Shown: piece by piece, positions 1 to 7,391 of the stretch | How the letters are laid out: every line of letters starts with the position of its first letter | Numbering within the stretch: the stretch's first letter is position 1 | Assembly: GCA_945907335.1 (NCBI GenBank) | Contig: CAMDSU010000017.1 | Span: forward strand, 1-17,823 | DNA length: 17,823 nt | Direction of reading: 5' to 3' | Origin: Bordetella parapertussis | GTDB taxonomy: Bacteria > Pseudomonadota > Gammaproteobacteria > Burkholderiales > Burkholderiaceae_C | Position numbers and translations under genes: made by a program | Notes under the pieces: model-generated | Database searches by the model: none | Told to the model about the DNA's origin: nothing | What the model saw: the letters and a program-made list of their open reading frames with translations, nothing else

Positions 1-1887
1 TGCGTGGCCATCATGGAAGGCAACACCACCAAGGTGATTGAAAACGCTGAAGGCGCGCGCACTACGCCGTCCATCATTGCTTACCAAGAAGACGGCGAAA
101 TTCTGGTCGGCGCGTCCGCCAAACGCCAAGCAGTGACCAACCCACGCAACACGCTGTATGCCGTCAAGCGTTTGATCGGCCGCAAGTTCGACGAAAAAGA
201 AGTGCAAAAAGACATCGACCTGATGCCTTACACCATTGCCAAGGCCGACAACGGTGACGCTTGGGTGGAAGTGCGCGGCCAGAAAATGGCGCCGCCGCAA
301 ATCAGCGCGGAAGTGCTGCGCAAGATGAAGAAAACCGCCGAGGACTATCTGGGCGAAGAAGTCACAGAAGCCGTTATCACGGTACCGGCTTATTTCAATG
401 ACAGCCAGCGCCAAGCCACCAAAGATGCTGGACGCATTGCCGGCTTGGATGTCAAACGCATCATCAATGAACCCACCGCTGCAGCTCTGGCTTTTGGCTT
501 GGACAAGACCGAAAAAGGCGACCGCAAAATTGCGGTGTATGACTTGGGTGGCGGCACATTTGACGTGTCCATCATTGAAATTGCCGATGTCGATGGCGAA
601 AAGCAATTTGAAGTGTTGTCCACCAACGGCGACACCTTCTTGGGCGGTGAAGACTTTGACCAACGCATCATCGACTTCATCATCGCCGAGTTCAAAAAGG
701 ACTCCGGCGTCGATTTATCTAAAGATGTATTGGCCTTGCAACGCCTGAAAGAGGCCGCAGAAAAAGCCAAGATTGAATTGTCTTCAACCACTGGCACTGA
801 TATCAACCTGCCTTACGTCACGGCTGACGCATCCGGCCCGAAGCACTTGAACATCAAACTCAACCGCGCCAAACTAGAAAGCTTGGTGGACGAGTTGATC
901 GAGCGCACTATTGCCCCTTGCCGCACTGCCATCAAAGATGCAGGCGTGTCTGTCGGCGACATTGACGACGTGATCATGGTGGGCGGCATGACCCGCATGC
1001 CCAAAGTACAAGAGAAGGTCAAAGAATTCTTCGGCAAAGAGCCGCGCCGTGATGTGAATCCTGATGAAGCTGTGGCCGTCGGTGCTGCGATTCAAGGCCA
1101 GGTGTTGTCAGGCGACCGCAAAGACGTGTTGCTGCTGGACGTGACACCGTTGTCTTTAGGCATCGAGACATTGGGCGGTGTCATGACCAAAATGATCACC
1201 AAAAACACCACCATTCCCACAAAGTTTGCGCAAACCTTTTCCACCGCAGACGACAACCAACCTGCGGTGACCATCAAGGTGTTCCAAGGTGAACGCGAAA
1301 TGGCCAGTGGCAATAAATCATTAGGTGAATTCAACCTTGAAGGCATCCCGCCTGCTGCGCGCGGTACACCGCAAATCGAAGTGACGTTTGACATTGACGC
1401 CAACGGTATTTTGCATGTCGGCGCAAAAGACAAAGCCACCGGCAAGGAAAACAAAATTACCATCAAGGCCAACTCTGGATTGAACGAAGCTGAAATTCAA
1501 CAAATGGTCAAGGACGCTGAACTCAATGCTGCCGAGGACAAGAAAAAACTGGAAATTGTGCAGTCGCGCAACCAGGCGGAAGCCTCTGTTCACAGCGTGA
1601 AAAAGTCGCTGACCGAACACGGCGACAAGCTTGAAGCGGGTGAAAAAGAAAAAATTGAAGCCGCAGTCAAAGAGGTGGAAGATGCTCTCAAAGGCGAAGA
1701 CAAAGCGCTGATTGATGCAAAAACAGAAAGCCTGATGACGACTGCGCAAAAACTCGGCGAGATGGTGTATGCCAACATGCAAGCCCAGCAAGACGCTGGC
1801 GCCGCCCCTTCTGCTGAAGCAGGGGCAGACAAACCGCACGACGACAATGTGGTCGATGCCGAGGTCAAGGAAGTCAAAAAGCCCTGA
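1..1887 (+). CDS. dnaK: Chaperone protein DnaK (Hsp70), 5' end cut by window
   Basis: ATP-dependent cytosolic Hsp70 chaperone that binds unfolded peptides and works with DnaJ and GrpE. The reading frame is open from base 1 (first codon Cys). By comparison with the family only about 14 residues (start Met and first phosphate loop) are missing, giving a full length near 642 aa. Using that offset, the nucleotide-binding domain shows [10 protein letters not shown] near residue 195 and [12 protein letters not shown] and GGMTRMP motifs. The substrate-binding domain begins at [13 protein letters not shown] near residue 391. The end is a helical lid and an acidic tail with DAEVKEVKK, close to the usual EEVK-type terminus that contacts co-chaperones. 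The GTG at position 4 is an internal Val codon, not the start. dnaJ follows after 77 bp. The promoter, and any grpE, lie outside the window. Confidence 0.98.
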   Translation, partial: CVAIMEGNTTKVIENAEGARTTPSIIAYQEDGEILVGASAKRQAVTNPRNTLYAVKRLIGRKFDEKEVQKDIDLMPYTIAKADNGDAWVEVRGQKMAPPQISAEVLRKMKKTAEDYLGEEVTEAVITVPAYFNDSQRQATKDAGRIAGLDVKRIINEPTAAALAFGLDKTEKGDRKIAVYDLGGGTFDVSIIEIADVDGEKQFEVLSTNGDTFLGGEDFDQRIIDFIIAEFKKDSGVDLSKDVLALQRLKEAAEKAKIELSSTTGTDINLPYVTADASGPKHLNIKLNRAKLESLVDELIERTIAPCRTAIKDAGVSVGDIDDVIMVGGMTRMPKVQEKVKEFFGKEPRRDVNPDEAVAVGAAIQGQVLSGDRKDVLLLDVTPLSLGIETLGGVMTKMITKNTTIPTKFAQTFSTADDNQPAVTIKVFQGEREMASGNKSLGEFNLEGIPPAARGTPQIEVTFDIDANGILHVGAKDKATGKENKITIKANSGLNEAEIQQMVKDAELNAAEDKKKLEIVQSRNQAEASVHSVKKSLTEHGDKLEAGEKEKIEAAVKEVEDALKGEDKALIDAKTESLMTTAQKLGEMVYANMQAQQDAGAAPSAEAGADKPHDDNVVDAEVKEVKKP

Positions 1888-1900
1888 CCTTTCAACCCCC

Positions 1901-1951
1901 GCCTCGCCGCGTCATGGTCTGAGAAGATCGACGCGGCGTTGGCACTTTTTT
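1901..1951 (+). terminator. Hairpin plus T-run between dnaK and dnaJ (terminator or attenuator)
   Basis: CGCCGCGTC at 1905-1913 pairs perfectly with GACGCGGCG at 1930-1938 around a 16-nt loop. The stem can extend across a small internal loop by pairing GCC 1901-1903 with GGC 1941-1943. Six T residues follow at 1946-1951, two bases after the extended stem. This is the layout of an intrinsic terminator. Because dnaJ starts 13 bp later on the same strand with no clear promoter in between, partial termination (attenuation) that yields more DnaK than DnaJ is the natural reading. An mRNA-processing or stability role is also possible. Confidence 0.6.
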
Positions 1952-1964
1952 ATGCAGCACACAC

Positions 1965-3098
1965 ATGGCCACTAAACGCGACTTTTACGAAGTTTTGGGA
2001 GTTCCCAAAAACGCCAGCGATGACGAAATCAAAAAGTCGTACCGCAAATTGGCAATGAAATTCCATCCTGACCGAAACCAGGGTGACGCCTCTGCTGAGG
2101 TCAAATTCAAAGAAGCCAAAGAAGCCTATGAAATGCTGTCTGACGCTGAAAAGCGTGCAGCCTATGACCAGTTTGGCCATGCCGGTGTAGATCCGAACAT
2201 GCGCGGCCCCGGCGCTGGTGCGGGCGGGTTTGGTGGTTTCGGTGAATCCTTTGGTGATATTTTCGGTGACATTTTTGGTCAAACGCGCCGACAGCAAGCC
2301 GGTGGCCGCCAAGTGTTTCGCGGCAATGACCTGAGCTATGCCATGGAGGTCAGCCTCGAAGAAGCGGCAGCGGGCAAAGAAAGTGAAATCCGCATTCCCA
2401 GCTTTGATGAATGCGACACCTGCCACGGCACAGGCGCAAAAGCTGGCACTTCACCCAAAACCTGCGGCACCTGCCAAGGACAGGGCGTGGTCCAAATGCG
2501 CCAAGGTTTTTTCAGTGTGCAACAAAATTGTCCCCACTGTCGCGGCACTGGCAAGATCATCACAGATCCATGCACGCCATGCCATGGCCAAGGCAAGATC
2601 AAGCGCCAAAAAACACTGGAGATCAAAATTCCTGCGGGCATTGACGACGGCATGCGCATACGCAGCACCGGCAACGGTGAGCCCGGCACCAATGGCGGCC
2701 CGCCCGGCGATTTGTACATTGAAATTCGCATCAAGAAACACGATGTGTTTCAGCGCGACGGCGACGATTTGCATTGCGCGGTTCCGATCAGTTTCACCAC
2801 TGCTGCTTTGGGTGGAGAAATCTCAGTACCCACACTCAGCGGTGAGGCGGCTATCGACTTGCCTGAAGGCACGCAGACCGGCAAGCAATTCAGATTGCGC
2901 GGCAAAGGTATCAAAGGTGTTCGTTCCAGCTTTCCTGGCGACTTGTATTGCCACATCACTGTGGAAACTCCGGTTAAGTTAACTGAGCACCAACGCAAAT
3001 TGCTCAAAGAACTTGATGAGTCATTGAAAAAAGGCGGAGACAAACACTCGCCTTCAGAAGCAGGATGGGCTGATAAGCTGAAAAACCTTTTCAGCTAA
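1965..3098 (+). CDS. dnaJ: Chaperone protein DnaJ (Hsp40)
   Basis: Type I J-domain co-chaperone that delivers unfolded clients to DnaK and stimulates its ATPase. The protein has 377 aa, the usual length. The J domain (about 1-70) has the essential HPD triad at residues 34-36. A Gly/Phe-rich linker runs from about 75 to 115. Four CxxCxGxG zinc repeats begin at Cys150, Cys167, Cys189 and Cys203, with normal spacing, so both zinc sites should form. The C-terminal substrate-binding and dimerisation region is complete. The ATG at 1965 gives the canonical N-terminus ([13 protein letters not shown]). No good Shine-Dalgarno sequence precedes it; the T-run of the upstream hairpin lies there instead. 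Gene order dnaK-dnaJ is classical for proteobacteria. The last codons form a perfect hairpin (3076-3096). Confidence 0.98.
   Translation: MATKRDFYEVLGVPKNASDDEIKKSYRKLAMKFHPDRNQGDASAEVKFKEAKEAYEMLSDAEKRAAYDQFGHAGVDPNMRGPGAGAGGFGGFGESFGDIFGDIFGQTRRQQAGGRQVFRGNDLSYAMEVSLEEAAAGKESEIRIPSFDECDTCHGTGAKAGTSPKTCGTCQGQGVVQMRQGFFSVQQNCPHCRGTGKIITDPCTPCHGQGKIKRQKTLEIKIPAGIDDGMRIRSTGNGEPGTNGGPPGDLYIEIRIKKHDVFQRDGDDLHCAVPISFTTAALGGEISVPTLSGEAAIDLPEGTQTGKQFRLRGKGIKGVRSSFPGDLYCHITVETPVKLTEHQRKLLKELDESLKKGGDKHSPSEAGWADKLKNLFS
3076..3096 (+). other. Perfect 9-bp hairpin across the dnaJ stop codon
   Basis: AGCTGAAAA at 3076-3084 and TTTTCAGCT at 3088-3096 are exact reverse complements separated by 3 nt. The structure spans the last DnaJ codons and reaches the first base of the TAA stop. 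There is no following T-run, so it is not a standard intrinsic terminator. It could be a 3' mRNA-stability element or could separate dnaJ from the downstream genes. It may also be fortuitous, since it is constrained by coding sequence. Confidence 0.4.
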
Positions 3099-3122
3099 AT
3101 ACCTGCACACACCACGACTGCC

Positions 3123-3548
3123 ATGCAACCTCTTACACCGCGACATTTCAGTCGCTTGTTTCGTTTCGGCATAGCAGCTTGTTTCATGGCAGTTCACATG
3201 GCGAATGCCAGCCCTTTTTTGCGTTGTGAAGTGACCTATGCAGGCGCCACTCAGGTGGTGCATGCCACTCCGGTGGCTGAGCCCTATGAGGTCGCACCCG
3301 TTGACATTGCCGAGCGCTTTTTGTTCAAAGTGGTCATGTCTGCCACACGCGGCAAATTGGACCACGTGCAGATTTATACCTATCTGCAACAAGACCCGCG
3401 CCCTGTACTGCTGCAACAAGCCAAGTATTTCCCTCCCTTCAAGCCCAGTCGACAACCCGTGCTGCTCACTGGGGAGCAACACATTTATGGCGGTCCGATT
3501 GAGCGGGAACTGATTTACCGTTGCTGGTTGGGCGGTATCAAGCCGTGA
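3123..3548 (+). CDS. Small secreted hypothetical protein
   Basis: A 141-aa protein of unrecognised family. The N-terminus is a clear signal peptide: a basic start (RHFSRLFRF), a hydrophobic stretch and a likely cleavage after about residue 29 (ANA before S30). The mature part, about 112 aa, has exactly two cysteines, Cys35 and Cys134, near its two ends, suggesting one disulphide closing a periplasmic domain. It starts 24 bp after dnaJ and its stop overlaps the GTG of the capA-like gene by 4 bp (GTGA), so it is probably co-transcribed and translationally coupled with that gene. No clear Shine-Dalgarno sequence precedes the ATG. It is a real gene by its signal peptide and tight packing; the function cannot be told. 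Confidence 0.75.
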   Translation: MQPLTPRHFSRLFRFGIAACFMAVHMANASPFLRCEVTYAGATQVVHATPVAEPYEVAPVDIAERFLFKVVMSATRGKLDHVQIYTYLQQDPRPVLLQQAKYFPPFKPSRQPVLLTGEQHIYGGPIERELIYRCWLGGIKP

Positions 3549-4531
3549 AAAATCGCCACAGATTTATAGGGTTATGGGGCTTGATCGTGTCGATGGGTAT
3601 TGCCATGGGCGCACATGCCGCACAAGAGGTCAGCCTGGTGTTTGCGGGTGACACGGTGTTGGACGACGCTGCAGGAGAGCTGATTGCGCAAGGTGGCGAC
3701 CCGTTTGCTGATTTTGAAAGCTACTTGAAAAATGCGGATATCCGCATCGCCAACCTTGAATGTGTGGTGTCAACGCTGGGGCAAGCCGGTGACAAGGTAT
3801 ACACGTTCAAAGCCCACCCGCGTGTACTTACCGTCTTAAAAAAACATTTTGATGCGGTTGCACTGGCTAACAACCACAGTGGCGACTTTGGGCCTGCGGC
3901 ATTTGCCGACATGCTGCAACTGATAAAGCGCTCCGGTCTTGAACAAGTCGGCGGCGGCTTGAACTTGAAACAAGCACACACACCATTGCTGTTCCATCGC
4001 CACGGTTTGCGCATTGCTGTACTGAGCTACAACGAATTTCACCCGCGCAGTTTTGAGGCTGGACACAACACGCCCGGTGTGGCTTGGAGCGAAGACCATC
4101 AAGTGGTAGCTGACATCAAAGCGGCCAGACAACGACATGGCGCTGATTTGGTTATTCCTATCATGCACTGGGGTTGGGAGAATGAAACACAAGCCAATGC
4201 CAGACAACGCACGCTTGCACAACGCATGATCGACGCAGGTGCAGATGCGGTCATTGGCGGGCACCCGCATGTCACGCAAGATATTTCTATTTACAAAGGC
4301 AAGCCAGTCATCTTCAGCGTTGGCAACTTTGTGATGAAAGAAACCGACAACGACTACCAGCGCAAAGCATGGGTTGTAAAACTGTATTTGGACAAACTCG
4401 GCGTGACCCGTTTTGATACGCTGCCTGTTCGTATCGATATGGAGGGTTTACCTTCTGTGGACAACGATGCAAAAAGTCCTTGCTGGATACGCGGTAAAAA
4501 AATGGCCCATGAGTGTGCGTCATTTAAATGA
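3545..4531 (+). CDS. CapA/PgsA-family protein (PGA_cap, metallophosphatase fold), exported
   Basis: Member of the CapA family (PGA_cap domain, calcineurin-like fold), named for poly-gamma-glutamate capsule proteins. Many members stand outside capsule loci and have unknown enzymatic roles. Visible in order, numbered from the GTG at 3545: signal peptide about 1-26, Asp36 in AGDTVLDD, NLE at 70-72, NNH at 109-111, HWGWE at 208-212, GGHPH at 238-242 and SVGNF at 258-262. These are the metal-ligand type motifs of the fold, all intact. The GTG start overlaps the upstream stop (GTGA) and gives a better signal peptide than the in-frame TTG at 3521, which would add eight residues. Length is 328 aa. 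No capB/capC/pgsBC genes are near, so a capsule role is not supported. It converges on the DUF1854 gene with a 29-bp gap. Confidence 0.88.
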   Translation: MKNRHRFIGLWGLIVSMGIAMGAHAAQEVSLVFAGDTVLDDAAGELIAQGGDPFADFESYLKNADIRIANLECVVSTLGQAGDKVYTFKAHPRVLTVLKKHFDAVALANNHSGDFGPAAFADMLQLIKRSGLEQVGGGLNLKQAHTPLLFHRHGLRIAVLSYNEFHPRSFEAGHNTPGVAWSEDHQVVADIKAARQRHGADLVIPIMHWGWENETQANARQRTLAQRMIDAGADAVIGGHPHVTQDISIYKGKPVIFSVGNFVMKETDNDYQRKAWVVKLYLDKLGVTRFDTLPVRIDMEGLPSVDNDAKSPCWIRGKKMAHECASFK

Positions 4532-4560
4532 TGACAACTACTGGTCTTCAATAGCTCAGC

Positions 4561-5028
4561 TTATAAAAATCGGTCAAGCAATTTTCGACTGTGACGATCA
4601 AGCGCTGGTAAATCGCGAATCAAAAACTGCACGCCGTGTTCATCGGCCACGATCAGGGTTTTGGCACTGATGCGGCGAATATCTTCTTCACCACGCAACA
4701 CAAACTGCGTCACACCACGGTGGGTTTGCACTGTCCACGTTGATGGGGTTAAAAAACTGCTGACACTGTCTACGCGTTGAATTTCAGGCATGAATTCACG
4801 TGCTTGAAGTGCAGCAAAAACAGCTTTTTTTTGTTGGTCGGGCAGGGTCAAAGGTTCGGCCAACCACAAGAGTTCGTGCCCGTCTGCGTCCAAAATAGAC
4901 ACTGCTTCATCGGGTGCCCCAATTGGGAATGCGCGCACCACCACCACGGGTTGGTGCAACTCCTGATGCAAACGCAATTGCCAATGTCCTTGATCGGACA
5001 GGCTCAACTCGAATGCCGCGTGGCTCAT
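4561..5028 (-). CDS. DUF1854 protein, cyanophycin-locus associated
   Basis: A 155-aa soluble protein matching the DUF1854 family, which I recall as regularly annotated cyanophycin metabolism-associated in betaproteobacteria; its molecular role is not known. There is no signal peptide or membrane segment. The sequence alternates short hydrophobic strands (HELLWLAEPLTL, VTQFVLRGEEDIRRI) with charged turns, suggesting a small alpha/beta domain. Its ATG overlaps the stop of the ABC transporter gene (ATGA, 5025-5028). A good AAGGAG ribosome site lies at 5037-5042 inside the transporter gene, so the two are translated from one message. The pairing suggests a partner or regulator of the transporter. 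The family call rests on my recognition of the sequence and its setting, not on a search. Confidence 0.82.
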   Translation of the reverse strand: MSHAAFELSLSDQGHWQLRLHQELHQPVVVVRAFPIGAPDEAVSILDADGHELLWLAEPLTLPDQQKKAVFAALQAREFMPEIQRVDSVSSFLTPSTWTVQTHRGVTQFVLRGEEDIRRISAKTLIVADEHGVQFLIRDLPALDRHSRKLLDRFL

Positions 5029-7304
5029 ACCTTTTGCTCCTTGCGCGTGCCGAGCGTCAAACCCATTTCCTCGGCTTGCTTTTGGCGCGCCTGCGCTTCG
5101 TACAAACGCCAGTAAGCGCCTTGACTTGCCAGCAGTTCATCATGCTGACCTTGTTCCACCAATTGGCCATGTTCCATCACCACCAATCGATCGGCACGGC
5201 GCAAGGTGGACAAGCGATGTGCAATCGCGATAGTGGTGCGCCCACGCACCAAGTTGTCTAGCGCTTTTTGAATTTCTTGCTCGGTCTCTGTGTCAACCGA
5301 AGATGTCGCTTCGTCCATGATCAATATGCGCGGGTCAATCAGCAAAGCGCGTGCAATGGAAATACGCTGACGCTCACCTCCAGACAGACTTTGTCCGCGT
5401 TCACCCACCAATGAATCGTAGCCCTGCGGCAGGCGCAAAATAAATTCATGGGCATGTGCGGCTCTGGCTGCGGCCACAATTTCTTCGCGCGACGCCCCAA
5501 GTTTTCCGTAGGCGATGTTGTCAGCGATGGTGCCGAAAAATAAAAAAGGTTCTTGCAATACCAAACCGATATGGCGTCGGTAATCAGCAATGCGAATGTC
5601 TCTGATGTCGGTGCCGTCTATGCGAATCGCCCCTTCGCTCAAATCATAAAAGCGGCATAACAAATTCACCAAAGTGCTTTTACCTGAACCGCTTTGTCCC
5701 ACCAAACCAATCATCTCGCCGGGGGCAATGTCCAGCGTCAAGTCTTTGATCACCGCACGGTTGCCATAGCGAAAACCAGCGTTACTGATTTGAATGCGAC
5801 CCACCACTTCAGGCAAAGCCACGGGGTTCAAAGGTTCAGGAACGCTGGAGACATGGTCCAAAATTTCAAAGATACGCTTGGTTCCTGCGACAGCTTTTTG
5901 TGTGTGTGACACGATGCGACTCATGGCGTCAAGCCGCGCATAAAAACGTGTGCTGTAGGCGAGAAATGCGGTCAATACACCCACCGTGACCTGATGGTGA
6001 GCGACTTGCCAAATACCAAATGCCCACACCACCAGTAAACCGATTTCAGTGACCAGCGTGACCGTGGGTGAAAACAGCGACCATAAAAAATTGATGCGAT
6101 CGTTCACCGCCAGATTGTGTTTGTTGGCTTCTTGAAATCGGTGTGCTTCACGTTGCTCTTGGGCAAAAGCTTTGACCACACGAATACCAGGGATGGTGTC
6201 GGCCAATACATTGGTTAATTCAGACCAGACCCGATCTATTTTTTCAAAACCTGTGCGCAAGCGGTCACGCACCATATGTATTAACCACGCAATGAACGGC
6301 AACGGCAGCAAGGTGGCGCAAGCCAACCAAGGGTCGATGCTGAACAAGATAATGGCTGTCATCAAAATCATCAGCACGTCCGTGGCGAAGTCCAGCAAAT
6401 GCAAAGACAAGAACACGCATAAACGGTCGGTTTCACTGCCAATGCGCGTCATCAAGTCGCCCGTGCGGCGACCGCCAAAATATTCCAAAGAAAGTTTCAA
6501 CAAATGCTCATAGGCGGTCGACCGCAGGTCGGCACCGATACGCTCTGACGCCAAAGCCAGCACGTAGGTTTTGAACCAACCCAATCCCCATGCGAACAAT
6601 GCCGCACCCAACAAGCCCCCCAAATACATGGTGACCAAAGAGGTATCGATTTGCTGCCCATTTTGAAATGGAATTAACACATCGTCCATGAGAGGCATGG
6701 TCAGATAAGGCGGGACCAACGTGGCAGCGGTTGAGGCCAGTGTCAAACAAAAACCCAAGAACAACTGACCTTGGTAAGGCTTGGCAAAGCGCCACAAGCG
6801 AAACAAACTCCATGTGGATGCTGGTGTCTCTTCTTGCGCCAACTCGCAACTGCGACAGCTGGCATCTGCGCTACCCAATGGCGCATGACACACCTCACAC
6901 CAAGCCTGCGCGACACCTTCAGCATGCCCTGCCATGCGTTGGTTAAAGCGGGTCAGCAACCCACTGGCTTGCAGGTGACGACCCAATGTAAAGCGCCAAT
7001 CGGCCAGTTGCTGCTGCGAATCGAGCAACCGCAAATGACCCACGCCGGCATGGTCAGACAATTCCATGTGCTGTGTCTCATGCAATGACAAGCTATGCCA
7101 AGCATTCTGTGTATCGGGCACACACCAAAGCAATCGTTCACCCGTAAGAACCAGCAAGCTGTTGGCGAAATACAATCGGGGATCGAGGTCAACCTCCAGC
7201 CAAGCTAGAACGTTTTCTTCTGATGCCAATTGAAGCTGCAGTTCCCGACGCCACGAGGCTGGCACATCCAGCAGCACTGGCGCAACTTGAGACGGAATAT
7301 TCAT
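5025..7304 (-). CDS. ABC exporter (TMD-NBD half transporter) with N-terminal zinc-ribbon extension, cyanophycin-locus associated
   Basis: A 759-aa half transporter of the type I exporter class, expected to act as a dimer in the inner membrane. Residues 1-130 are a soluble extension that reads like a small PH-type or beta domain. A CxxC-x10-CxxC zinc ribbon follows at Cys136, 139, 150 and 153. The membrane domain spans about 175-460 with roughly six hydrophobic segments. The nucleotide-binding domain is complete: Walker A GQSGSGKST 536-544, Q-loop Gln584, signature LSGGE 640-644, Walker B ILIMDE 660-665, and H-loop His696. Ordinary exporters of this class are near 580-600 aa, so the extension is extra. 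It is divergent from cphA' across 87 bp and overlaps the DUF1854 gene. The substrate is unknown; export of a cyanophycin-related peptide or amino acid is only a guess from context. Confidence 0.92.
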   Translation of the reverse strand: MNIPSQVAPVLLDVPASWRRELQLQLASEENVLAWLEVDLDPRLYFANSLLVLTGERLLWCVPDTQNAWHSLSLHETQHMELSDHAGVGHLRLLDSQQQLADWRFTLGRHLQASGLLTRFNQRMAGHAEGVAQAWCEVCHAPLGSADASCRSCELAQEETPASTWSLFRLWRFAKPYQGQLFLGFCLTLASTAATLVPPYLTMPLMDDVLIPFQNGQQIDTSLVTMYLGGLLGAALFAWGLGWFKTYVLALASERIGADLRSTAYEHLLKLSLEYFGGRRTGDLMTRIGSETDRLCVFLSLHLLDFATDVLMILMTAIILFSIDPWLACATLLPLPFIAWLIHMVRDRLRTGFEKIDRVWSELTNVLADTIPGIRVVKAFAQEQREAHRFQEANKHNLAVNDRINFLWSLFSPTVTLVTEIGLLVVWAFGIWQVAHHQVTVGVLTAFLAYSTRFYARLDAMSRIVSHTQKAVAGTKRIFEILDHVSSVPEPLNPVALPEVVGRIQISNAGFRYGNRAVIKDLTLDIAPGEMIGLVGQSGSGKSTLVNLLCRFYDLSEGAIRIDGTDIRDIRIADYRRHIGLVLQEPFLFFGTIADNIAYGKLGASREEIVAAARAAHAHEFILRLPQGYDSLVGERGQSLSGGERQRISIARALLIDPRILIMDEATSSVDTETEQEIQKALDNLVRGRTTIAIAHRLSTLRRADRLVVMEHGQLVEQGQHDELLASQGAYWRLYEAQARQKQAEEMGLTLGTRKEQKV

Positions 7305-7391
7305 TCTTTTTATGATGACCTACAGTGAAACCATTCTAACCCTGCGTCACTCCCAGTCTTTTGCTCCGCATACATAAGTTTTATCCCTCCC
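7305..7391. promoter_or_regulatory. Divergent promoter region between the ABC transporter and cphA'
   Basis: These 87 bp separate the two divergent transcription units of the cyanophycin locus and must hold, or overlap, both start sites if each is transcribed from here. On the minus strand a TAGAAT (plus-strand ATTCTA 7333-7338) is a fair -10 for the transporter, 28 bp from its ATG, but no matching -35 is seen. On the plus strand CATAAG near 7373 is the only weak -10-like match. Neither gene has a clear Shine-Dalgarno sequence. No palindromic operator is visible. Confidence 0.4.

Noticed and set aside
4..6. GTG as a start codon for dnaK
   Set aside because: It is the Val codon in the conserved Cys-Val-Ala-Ile-Met-Glu stretch; the frame is open to base 1 and the true start is upstream of the window.
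1321..1839. 172-codon open frame opposite dnaK
   Set aside because: Shadow of the highly conserved dnaK coding frame; Phe-rich composition comes from the reverse complement of Lys/Glu codons.
3521..3523. TTG as start of the capA-like gene
   Set aside because: The GTG at 3545 overlaps the upstream stop and gives a normal signal peptide; the TTG start adds eight residues before the basic region.
3545..4531. A poly-gamma-glutamate capsule locus
   Set aside because: Only the CapA-like gene is present; no ligase (CapB) or membrane partner (CapC) genes are in the window.
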